Below, one piece after another: positions 49,901 to 60,203 of a stretch of DNA of 64,000 nucleotides. The stretch is from assembly GCA_036023115.1 (NCBI GenBank), contig JAYKKT010000059.1, positions 2,260,501-2,324,500 of the forward strand. The letters are read 5' to 3'. This DNA comes from Brasenia schreberi (taxonomy: Eukaryota; Streptophyta; Magnoliopsida; Nymphaeales; Cabombaceae). Positions within the stretch are counted from its first letter, which is position 1. The number at the start of each line of letters is the position of its first letter. The notes beneath the pieces are model-generated. The model was not told the DNA's origin and did no database searches. It saw nothing but the letters and a program-made list of their open reading frames with translations. The position numbers were made by a program, and so were the translations under genes.

Positions 49901-51289
49901 AATTATGGTTTCTGGCTATATTTTTGACGGTCGGACTAGGCTCAACGACAACAGCCGGAATCGGGTCCTGTTGTAGAGGCGAGGTTAGGGGTTCGATCGT
50001 GGGTTCTATTTGGTAGGGTCTGCATAAACCTAGATCGCTCTTTGATTAAAAAAAAAGTGGCAAGGGACTTCTGACCTGGGCAAGTCACAACTGTCTGGTT
50101 GCCAATGCCAATATTTGTAATCTGTGTTTGGCCTCCCATTCCTCTCACACATCGCTCGTTGCTCAAGATAGGTGCAACTGCTCTCTGAGTATAATGGCTT
50201 AATTGACCTGTTGAATACCCAGTTCCCCTCTGCAAAGTTGCACCCACTGACACTTGAAATCCTATTCCCATGTGAAAAGTTTTGCTCCTTTTCCGCTTCC
50301 AACTTTTGCTTCTCCTTCGTTACTGTCCCCTGTTTCTTTCCTGCACATGGCGATCGTGATGCATATTAAGGAAAAGAAGTTGCATTTTATGTTTGGAGGG
50401 CTGTAGAAGCCATGGCAAGAGATTCAACTCAATAGTATTATGCCGTACCCAACACAATCCTCCTCCTTTATCGAGGCTTAACTAGAGAAGAAAATGTGAA
50501 ACCTTCAACATTAGTGACATAAGATCGAATGCGCAGCGGCCTGGGCCTCAAAGACCCATTAACCGTGGGTGGAAGGTTTGGTCTATATTGATTTGAGGAT
50601 TCGCTCTATGAATGCATAGAACTATTTATGATGAGAATAATTCAATGTATTGAAAGGACGCATCATGCAATTTTGTTCGTTCTCTTTCATCGACTGATGG
50701 ATCAATCAGTTAATCAAAACATTAATTTTTGTACATACAGCTCAAATCTCGATCATAACTCCGTCACAGGAATATCGCAAGGATTCGACCGAGGTACGAC
50801 TTTCTATAGTTTTAGATGAGTACGAATTCGGAAGAAAAATAAATTCAATTAAAAGAATCACAGTTCGAGTGCAAGAACCAACTAAATTGAGATTAACTAA
50901 GATAAAATAATCATTATGTTATATACAGGGCCGGATCTAGAAAATAGTGTTGGAGGGGGCGACGTATATATTTCGTCGTGTTAGGGGTGAAGCATGAACC
51001 ATATATTCACTGTAAACGCCCCCCCCCTTCATGTAGATCCGCCATTGGTTATATGTATACACAGTGTCTGTGCAGGAATATACATGAGGTGGTGGAGGCA
51101 TAGATGCTTACCATGGGAGTTGGTTAACTGATCATCTCTTGAGCAATGGGTGAGCTTGAAGACGGATGTGCCAGCATGGAGACTGATATCCTCAACATAG
51201 AGGAAACAGGCAAATCCAACTGAACAGATGATGATGGCCATGGCGGAAACGGGGAGCTTGCTGTTTGAGGGACTCATCATGTTCTGCAA
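46989..51289 (-). CDS. TBL: Trichome birefringence-like (TBL) polysaccharide O-acetyltransferase (complete)
   Basis: TBL proteins are Golgi type II membrane enzymes that acetylate wall polysaccharides, mostly xylan. Six exons chain in frame: 51112-51289, 50076-50340, 48707-48881, 48098-48297, 47824-47982 and 46989-47322, giving 436 residues, a normal length. Residues 10-35 form the membrane anchor (AMAIIICSVGFACFLYVED). The TBL domain follows (CNFAEGNWVFN to WHWQPDSCDLPR), then the DUF231/PC-esterase part with the GDS box (FVGDSLLIGMWAS), EFYWAPFLVESNSD, VFFTTMSPTH and the DxxH box DCIHWCLPG. The last two exons (GYEELDTP and NITQLSEHRKDGHTSVYT) resemble TBL3/TBL31 more than ESK1, which I infer from memory. 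The residues after GDSL are atypical. All exons are open. It converges on the ESK1-like pseudogene. Confidence 0.93.
48316..48410 (-). mobile_element. SINE-like tRNA-derived fragment in a TBL intron
   Basis: On the minus strand AGTTCACCGGGCAGGGGG (A box) is followed by GGTCGTGAGTTTGATGCC (B box). It lies in intron 3 of the TBL gene. Confidence 0.4.
48882..50075. other. TBL intron 2
   Basis: 1.2 kb intron between exons 2 and 3. It includes a possible SINE (49706-50040) whose A-box-like part GCATAGCATAGTGGTAAGG and B-box-like part GGGGTTCGATC are about 270 bases apart, as if something inserted between them. Confidence 0.4.
50451..50486 (-). mobile_element. Short fragment resembling the RTE LINE 5' region
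   Basis: ACACAATCCTCCTCCTTTAT matches almost exactly the stretch near 55008-55030 at the 5' side of LINE copy C. It lies in TBL intron 1. Confidence 0.4.
50933..51050. mobile_element. Degraded small DNA-transposon-like element
   Basis: It starts GGGCCGGATCTAGAAAA and ends in the inverted form (CTTCATGTAGATCCGCC), with a G-run near one end and a C-run near the other. A related end is seen at 21228. No target duplication identified. Confidence 0.4.
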
Positions 51290-51455
51290 GATGGCGAGAT
51301 GTGAAAACTTTCTCAGGAGAGGGGCTTTGTGATGCGGAGAAGATGGTTGGGGACATATCTTCGCGGTGTCTTATGGAAGGGAAGTGATTCAGGGAAAGAG
51401 TAGATTCCAAGTGAAGGAAAAAGGTCATGTATCTTTTAGAATGACAAAACCAAGT

Positions 51456-51507
<52 letters not shown>

Positions 51508-51811
51508 GCACATAAGAGCGGCAAATCGGGTCATCTGTTGGCCCACTCCCAGACCCAATTTTGATAGAGGTCATCTTCGAAACCTAAACATGACCTCGAT
51601 CAGATTTGGATCGACGTGAGTAACCCATAGAGAGAGAGAAAGGAAAGACCATAATGTGTTTTGGTACATAATCTTCCACAAACAATTTCACGGTTCGATC
51701 TTTAAGATTAATATTACATATTTTAACTAAAATATATAGTTATTTTTTCACTTAATATTTGATACAGATTAAATAAAAAGTAATTCAAATCTTTACCATT
51801 AATCTTAAGAT
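51290..51811. other. Upstream region of the TBL gene
   Basis: Probable promoter and leader of the minus-strand TBL gene, then a CT/CA microsatellite (51459-51509). The short minus frame at 51192-51428 overlaps exon 1 in another frame and is a shadow. Confidence 0.5.
51459..51509. repeat. Compound CT/CA microsatellite
   Basis: About 14 CT units then about 11 CA units in the upstream region of the TBL gene. Confidence 0.95.
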
Positions 51812-54800
51812 CAACAACAACAACAACTTAGCCTTTTCCCATACTAGACGGGGTCGATTACATGGATTCTTTGTTTCCACATGGCCTGTCATATTAAAGT
51901 TAACTCACAATAAGCTAGATCATTCTTTATTGTTTCTTTCTAACACTTTTGAGGTCGCCCTATACCTCTTTTAATACTTTTAAAATCTAGTTTTTCATAC
52001 TTTCTTACATGTTCTTCTTTTTATCTTCTTTATATATGTTCACATCATCTTAAACGATATTCTCTTATTTTATCCTCTATTGGTGACACTCCTAATTTGT
52101 TTCTAATAATCTCATTATTTAAATGGTCTTTTCTTGTATAACTACTCATCCATCTCAACATCTTCATTTCTGTCACAAATATCTTTTATATCTGTTGATG
52201 ATTAACAGCCCAACAATCAGAACCATAAAAATTGCATGTCTAATTGCAACTCTATAATATTTACCTTTTAACTTTAATGGTATCTTCTTATCACAAAAAA
52301 TACCTGATGCTCCTCTCTATTTTAACCAACCAACATTAATTCTATGCGTAACATCTCCATCAATTCTTCCATCACTCTAAAAAATTGAACCTAAGTATTT
52401 TAAACTTTCTTTTTGAATGATGCAATGTGTGCTAATTTTAATTTTTATGTCCTCTGAAGTAACCAAATGATCAAACTTATATTCCATATATTTTGTCTTT
52501 GTTCTATTAAGTCAGGAGCCTTTACTTTCTAATATTTTTCTCTATATAGTTCCAATTTTATATTAACTTTTTCTTTAGACTCTTCCACTAACACAATATC
52601 ATCTGCAAATAATATACACCAAGGTACTTCATCTTCAATGTATTTTGTTAACTCATTAATCACCATTATAAATAAGTATAAACTTAAAGTTGATCCTTGA
52701 TATAACCCAATATTAACTTCAAAGAAGTCTATCATTCCTTCATGAGTTCTCACACATGTTTTTGCACTATTGTACATGTCTCTTATAAGGTTTATGTATG
52801 TAAATAGAATACCTTTTTTTTAAGGTTCTCTAAAGAAGCTTTCTCGGTACCTTATCATAAGTTTTTTTTACATCAATAAATATCATTTGAAGATCTTTTT
52901 TTTTACTCTAAAATATTTCATAAGACGTCTCAAAAGGCTAATCACTTCAACAGTAGATCTGTCTAGCAAGAATCCAAATTGGTTCTCTATTGTACTCAAT
53001 ATTTTTCTTAACCTACGTTCGATAATTTTTTCTCATAATTTCATAGTATGACTCATTAACTTGATACTTCTATAATTCGCACAATTCTGAATATCTCTCT
53101 TATTCTTATATATGGGTATAAGTATACTCGCTCCTTATTCCTCGAGCATCTTTTAGTTTATCCATATTTCATTAATAGTCTTGACCCAAGTGATTCTTGT
53201 GTCTCTTAGGATTTTCCAAACTTCTATATGAATATTGTTTAATCCTACTGATTTATCACCTTTCAATTGTTTAAAAGCCTCTTTGACTTCGTTCTTTTGA
53301 ATACGTCGGTAAATTATGATTTATATTTTTCTATGATTTGGCTAACTCTCCTAAGTTAATACTAACATCTTTATTTTCATTAAAAAGCTTATACAAATAA
53401 TTTTTTCATCTATTTCTTATATCATCATTTGCTACTAGAATTTTTTCATCTTCATCCTTGATGCATCTAACATAATTAAAGATCTTTAGTTTTCTTATCT
53501 TTAGCCCTAGCTATCCTAAAAATATCTCTTTCACCCTCTTTTGAGTTGAGTTTTTTATATAAGTCCTCCTAAATTTTAGCTTTTACTTCACTCACGGCCT
53601 TTTTCGCTTCCTTCTTTGCTTTCTTATAAGCCTCTAAAGTTTCACTAGTTTTCTTAGCATAATATAATTTGTAACATGCCCTCTTTGCTTTGATTTTATT
53701 TTGTACTACTTCACTCCACCACCAAGCTTTTTTTTGTGCCGGTACACCTCCCTTAGATACCCCTAACACATCTTTCGCCACTTTCCTAATATGTATAGCC
53801 ATATTGTTCCACATATCACAGGGTGTACCAACATAATTCCAAACATCTCCTTGAAGGACTTTCTGTTTAAATATATTTTTTTTCTCGCTTTTGAGGTTCC
53901 ACCATTTAGTCCGAATAACTCGATGCACTCTTTTCTTCTTTGTCTATTTTTTTATTTGTAAATCCATAACTAAAAGTCGATGTTGGGTAGTTAAGCTTTC
54001 TCCTGAAATTACCTTGCAATCTTTACAACATGCTCTATCTTTTTTTCTACAAATAAAGTAATCAATTTGTATTTGTAATAAGCCGCTCTTATAAGTAATT
54101 AAATGGTCATCTCACTTTTTGAAGATTGTATTGACTATAAAGAGATCAAATGCCATAACAAAATTTAAAATCTCCTTACCTTCCTCATTTATATCTCCAA
54201 AACCAAAGTTTTCATGAATACCTTGTTATCCTAATGTCTCTTTATCGACATGTCCATTTAAGTCTCTTCCTAAACAAATTATCTCCCTTTGTGGAATTTT
54301 TTGAATTACCTTATCTAACTCTTCCCAAAAAGTCATCTTTATACTATCTTCTAGTCTTACTTGAGGTGCATAAGCACAAACTATATTCAAAACCTTTACT
54401 CCTAACACTAATTTCAACTTCATGATTGAGTTACTATATCGTTTATGTCTACTAAACTATCCTTTAAATCTTTATTTATGATAATATCAACTCCATTTTG
54501 AGACTTTTCCTAACCTGGGTACCATAATTTAAAACATTTATCCTCAATGTCCTTTGCTTTTTCTCCACCCCACTTTGTATCTTGTAAACATAAAATGTGA
54601 ATCTGTTTTTGAATCATAATGTCTACTATCTCCATTAGCTTATCGGACAATGTTCCGATATTCTAAGAATTAATATGAATCTTATTATCTAGGACTATCT
54701 TCCTTACACCCACATTCGACCATATTCAAAATGTAGAAACCCTCTCTATAATGTATTCATATTCACTACATTCGGACAACAATATACGACAACTAACTTC

Positions 54801-55045
54801 TCTACCTATACTTTCCATGATGTGAAAACTCTCTCTGCAATTGATTCACTACATCAAGCGAAAATGCAGTGACCCTTACTTAATTTTTAGTGCATTCGGG
54901 ATCTATAGCGCATTGCTAAGAGTGGATGTCCTAACGCAATTCTCATAATTTGTATAATGCATCTTATAAAAATCCGATAAAGTTTTATGCAGGGTGTCGG
55001 AAGCTTAACACAACCCTCCTCCTTTATCTGGGCTTGGGACCAACC
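51812..55045 (-). mobile_element. RTE-type LINE, copy C, the longest copy
   Basis: Minus-strand non-LTR retrotransposon reaching from a CAA microsatellite 3' tail (51812) through the reverse transcriptase (FADD box near 52600) and linker (53569-53928) into the N-terminal end of the AP-type endonuclease. About 54560-54680 reads NIGTLSDK, then HILCLQDTKW, the usual start of the catalytic domain. The 5' side past 54700 is non-coding and includes AACCCTCCTCCTTTAT (about 55010), which recurs at 50451, so I place the 5' end loosely at 55045. Frames are split by many stops, so the copy is inactive. Confidence 0.87.
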
Positions 55046-55650
55046 ATGCAAAAGTGATCCCTTAAGATCACATGGTAGAAATAAAAGATTATGTACTAAA
55101 ACATATTATGTAAGTAAGATGTTATATATATATATATAAGAGAGAGAAGGCACGGTCAACATAAAAAGTTTGTGAGTCAGTGCATTATATATCTTCATAT
55201 TTTTAAGTTATTATATATATAGAGAAAGAAAGAGAGAGCATAATTCATACACACATCAATCCATGCTTAAACATTCTCAATAATCTCAACCATATGATGA
55301 GATCAGTACATCAAGGTACTTTTTGCAAGTGCACTAAATACACTCAATACTATTGACCTTTTGACTTAGAGATATAAATTTTTTATCTATAAGATTGAAC
55401 AATTGAGATTTTTAAGAAGATTAGAGCATGAAATGATGTGCGCATAAACTTAATTTCTCTCCATGTATATATAGAGTGATTCATGTCACTTGCTTATTGG
55501 TGACTATCCATTACTTTTAGGTGACATGAATGTAATAAAAATACCTTTAATATTTTAAAAACTTCTTAAAAATTTTGAAATTATATCATATTACTTAAAA
55601 ACAATGAATGATTATAAGTGGATATGTTAGAGGTGGACATGATCCAGTTT
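55046..55650. other. AT-rich spacer
   Basis: No gene. It leads into the minisatellite block. Confidence 0.5.
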
Positions 55651-55689
55651 TCCTATATATATATGGCTTGCTTTTCATATGTTTAATGT

Positions 55690-55742
55690 CGTTTCTCTCT
55701 CTCTCTATATATATATACATATACATATATATATACATATAC

Positions 55743-55797
<55 letters not shown>

Positions 55798-55870
55798 CAT
55801 TGCTTTCATATGTTTAATACATATATATATATATATATATCAGCATTGCTTTTCATATGTTTAATGTCGT

Positions 55871-55963
<93 letters not shown>

Positions 55964-55991
55964 ATACATATACATATATATATACATATAC

Positions 55992-56047
<56 letters not shown>

Positions 56048-56191
56048 CAGCAGCTTTTATCCTCTTAGACAGTGGAATAGGGAATTAAAGGTTTTGTATA
56101 GAACCGAGTGGTTTAATGTCGTTCCTCTTATATATATATATATACATATATATATACATATATATATATATCAGCAGCTTTTATCCTCTTA

Positions 56192-56254
<63 letters not shown>

Positions 56255-56335
56255 CAGCAGCTTTTATCCTCTTAGACAGTGGAATAGGGAATTAAAGGTT
56301 TTGTATAGAACCGAGTGGTTTAATGTCGTTCCTAT

Positions 56336-56397
<62 letters not shown>

Positions 56398-56680
56398 CAT
56401 ACATATATATATATATACATACATATATATATATATACATACATATATATATATATACATACATATATATATATATATACATACATATATATATATATAC
56501 ATACATATATATATATACATACATATATATATATACATACATATATATATATATATATATACATACATATATATATACATACATATATATATATATATAC
56601 ATACATATATATATATATACATACATATATATATATATATATACATACATATATATATATATACATACATATATATATAT

Positions 56681-56721
<41 letters not shown>

Positions 56722-56790
56722 CAGCTTTTATCCTCTTAGACAGTGGAATAGGGAATTAAAGGTTTTGTATAGAACCGAGTGGTGTCTCAG
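55690..56790. repeat. Complex AT-rich minisatellite block
   Basis: TA/TACATA arrays alternate with a spacer starting CAGCAGCTTTTATCCTCTTA. The spacer occurs at about 56046, 56171, 56254 and 56718; three copies continue into GGAATAGGGAATTAAAGG and GTATAGAACCGAGTGG. A related older spacer, CAGCATTGCTTT, is at 55795 and 55841. The long Tyr/Ile frames predicted here are repeat artefacts. Confidence 0.93.
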
Positions 56791-57059
56791 TTTACTAGTT
56801 TGTGACCTGAGGTGAAAATATTGGATCATCTCTAAGATGTATTTTGTCAGCTAAACAAAAAAAAGACAGTGGTAGACCTATTAATCATAGGCCAGCCACC
56901 GCTGGTTGGGCCTCGGGTTGCTCCCTCATCCACTTAGAACAAGAAGCTGTCAATGGCCACTTTCTCTCACTAGACGGAGAGAGAAATCCTAGGTCGGCCA
57001 TCACTTTTATGTAATTCTTTTCTTAAATTAGTGAATTTAAATGTGATTAATTAAGAGTA

Positions 57060-57170
57060 AGGATGGTAATTTGAACCTGTCCAGTGGGTACCTGCTTCGT
57101 TCTGCCCTACAACCGGATAAGAGGTGAAGGAGATGCAAGATGGGGTGAGGTGGGTGCGTTTTTGCGGAGT

Positions 57171-57243
<73 letters not shown>

Positions 57244-57536
57244 TATTTTTTTATAAATTATATGTTTATATATATAATTATATATACATAATAACTTTTA
57301 ATTTATTAATATAAAATATCATAAATAAAATTTTCTATTTTATGTAAAAATATTAAATACTAAAAAAATATTTTTATAAGTTGAAGTGGTACTGGGCGAG
57401 ACCGAGTAGTAACAAAATACTATGGGTGCAGGTTTGATCTCCCAAAACTCAGAGGATGGTGTGGGGCGGGATGTAGAAGGTGAATTATAGAGCGGGGCGA
57501 GTGTGGTTGGACTGAAAAAAATACCTAATTTGGATT
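57060..57536. mobile_element. Insertion splitting an ESK1-like remnant
   Basis: GC-rich ends (CCTGTCCAGTGGGTACC at the left; GGGGCGGG and GCGGGGCGAG near the right) surround a TA array (57176-57241). It separates intron-like sequence similar to 45090-45120 from the exon fragment that should follow. It resembles degraded plant repeats; family uncertain. Confidence 0.4.
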
Positions 57537-57836
57537 GAAACAATCCAAACGGGACCAGGTGTGCACAGGAGAGGATGCCGGTCACGAAGATGATCACTCC
57601 CACTGAACGCTGGCACCGAGAGGAGACTGTGTTGTGCCACATCGATGAGGATTCTGGTGTGTTTCCTCAACAAAACGACCCTATCCGAGTACAGGAAAGA
57701 TGCAACCACGTCGGTGTACACGATCCGGCAAGGAAAGAAGCTGACACTGGAGAAGCAGGCCGATCCAGCCACCTATGCCGATTGCATCAACTGGAGCTGC
57801 CGGATACTTGGAACGAGATCTTTTAAGCCAAGCTCA
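57537..57836 (+). pseudogene. TBL29: ESK1/TBL29-like last-exon fragment
   Basis: It aligns to the last exon of the pseudogene at 45123-45471: GGATTGAAACAATCCAAACG, the GATGAGGATTCTGGTGT block, the CACGATCCGGCAAGG block, and GGATACTTGGAACGAG near the end. Small deletions shift the frame several times and the DCIHWC box is damaged. Only this exon is present. It is a third TBL-related piece in the same 15 kb. Confidence 0.85.
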
Positions 57837-57949
57837 TATCTCATTCATGATTGAATTTATGTTTGAGAAGAAAAACAAAATGATCGGTAGTATTAAAGTT
57901 TTAAAGGTACATATCATAGAGCAGATCTGCTATGTTATATTAAAAGATC

Positions 57950-58145
57950 AGGTTATGGGATGATATGGACACATGAGAAGGCGATGAAAAGAAGCTTCAA
58001 TAAGAAAGTGTGAGAAGTTGGATAGTGAAAATATTAAAAAATTATGTTGAGTTAATTGTTAACTTTAATTGTTAACATGATAAATAATTTAGTTTTGTGA
58101 AAATACAAAATTCAGGTAATCAACCCATCTAATATAGGAAAAGAC
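57950..58145 (+). mobile_element. RTE LINE 3' fragment, plus strand
   Basis: A short decayed 3' end in the opposite orientation to copies A-C: ATATGGACACATGAGAAGGC, then GTTAACTTTAATTGTTAACA, and the terminal AGGAAAAGACTTAGTTGTTG. Confidence 0.7.
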
Positions 58146-58239
58146 TTAGTTGTTGAAGTGGATAGTTATCGACGTAGGGCTGGTAAACAAACTAAACTAC
58201 TTGTGGTTCCACTTCATTCCACTTGTGATAGGTTTGTAC

Positions 58240-58314
<75 letters not shown>
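58240..58314. repeat. AT microsatellite
   Basis: About 37 AT units in a row. Confidence 0.96.
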
Positions 58315-58317
<3 letters not shown>

Positions 58318-58319
<2 letters not shown>

Positions 58320-58765
58320 CGTGTAGATATATAGAGTAAGAAGTAGAAGTTGCTTTTTGTAGAAGAAAAAATAAAAAAGTATGCAAGTTTTACATTTTTT
58401 TTAGTTTCTCCATTTAGATATTTATCTTTTCAATTAAATAGTTTAAATAGGCATGCATGATCTACAACGTACGATCTCTAGCTAATCTTATATATCATTG
58501 AATACTCATTATATATATATATATAAATAATAAAAGATTCTTATATATATACGTGTAGATGTATAGAGTAAGAAGTAGAAGTTGCTTTTTGTAGAAGAAA
58601 AAAATAAAAAAGTATGCAAGTTTTGCATTTTTTTAGTTTCTCCATTTAGAATATTTATCTTTTCAATTAAATGGTTTAAATTGGCATGCATGATATACAA
58701 CGTACGAGCTCTAGCTAATCTTATATATCATTGAATACTTATTATATATATAAAAATAATAAAAG
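58318..58765. repeat. Tandem duplication of about 230 bp
   Basis: Two nearly identical units start at ACGTGTAGATATATAGAGTA (58319) and ACGTGTAGATGTATAGAGTA (58551). Each continues through GCATGCATGAT and TCTAGCTAATCTTATATATC to an AT-rich end. Confidence 0.93.
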
Positions 58766-60203
58766 AGTCTTGCGAGTCTATATACTTCTTGACTCTAGCC
58801 ATAAGATCACCCTTAATGGACAACCAAAGACAAAACTAATAAGACATCAACTTTGTCATTTAAATGATTTCACTATCCGACTAGGATGGTGCTTTGTTGG
58901 TATCATTTTCAAATCATTTGTAAAAACTGATCTCATGATGGATTTTAAAGAGTATATACTCTTATACAATGATATCTTAAATGCAGGTCTTATGAAGCAT
59001 AATCACTTATAAATATTTTAATTATTGTTTTTGAGAATGATGGTGGAGATTTGAATTATTTTAAATTTAATGCTCGTTAATGCATATACTGTAATAAATA
59101 TAAAGTACAATAGTAGTTTTAATTCAAATCTTCACTATTGATTTCAAAGATCAAACCATAAAAATCTTTATCGAATATCATACACTAAAAGATAATATGT
59201 ATAGAAGTTTACGGTGAGTTTAGATGAGAATATGAAAAAGGTTTTCTATTAAGGTAGTTAAGACCTACCTTACTGAAAGAGTCTCTGCTACTGATAGCAT
59301 CTCACCAACACCTTTTCTGTTTGATGCATTTTCTATGCGTGTTCTTGACTCTTAAGCAAGCAAATTTCTCAAAATAACAATAGTAAAACAATAAAGGCTA
59401 TTAAAAAAATGAATAAAATCAGCTAAGTAAGAGGGGGGAATTTTTCATCAGTTGCAAAATTTTTACCGCCAATTCAGAAACACGCCGTACTCTTTGTTCA
59501 ATTCTTTTATAAATGCTCAATTGTTGGCGATCGCACTCACAATCCACGTTGTCACTTGTGAAGTTCCCAGGATCAAAGAGGATCGCAGCATTGAATCGGC
59601 CCGTAAAGTATCCACCTTAGTACTGTTTTCTTCTTTTATTAGCTTGCCTGGCTAAGGGGCTTGACTCATGTGCTGCAGGTCATGAGTTCGATACTAAGAG
59701 CGTGCCTCGATTAGTTAATTGAAACTTGAGCTCAGGTCAAAGTAATGCAACCACGAATCGGACCCACAAAGAGGCTGCATACGGTCAGCTAAACATGCAA
59801 CACTTCAGAAACCCGAACCGTTGAATACGATGGATACGGGTCTCATAGGGAAATAGAAACCCGAACCATTGATTTTGCCTTTGCTCACGTTTAAAATGAC
59901 GGGTGCCTTCGTCGCTCCGAACGCTCTCGCTACTGGTATTCTGTCGGCATCTATATGCAGAAAGGCAATCCAATTAACGCGATTGCGAGTACCATCTTCT
60001 CCAAGTAACCGGAGGAGTCGGTGGGAATCAGAGGGATTGCTCCAAAGGCTGATTCCGATGGTTTTCTGACGAGAAATCAGCCGATTGTATGAGGTGAATT
60101 CCGTCCTTACATTTCTAAGAATCGATAATCCCTGATCGAATTCGCAGATCTATGAGATAAAGTTGACATTCGCGACTGTGAGAAACGCAGATTGTCAGTG
60201 AAG
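58766..60203. other. Upstream region of the UXT-like gene
   Basis: No gene recognised. It contains a SINE-like piece (59640-59760); the segment from about 59880 to 60203 is probably the promoter and leader of the UXT-like gene. Confidence 0.5.
59640..59760 (+). mobile_element. SINE-like tRNA-derived fragment
   Basis: TAGCTTGCCTGGCTAAGGGG (A box) is followed by GGTCATGAGTTCGATAC (B box), the same arrangement as at 46871-46950. Confidence 0.4.

Noticed and set aside
55608..56759. Many long frames rich in Tyr-Ile-Tyr-Ile on both strands
   Set aside because: They are translations of TA/TACATA arrays and carry no codon signal.
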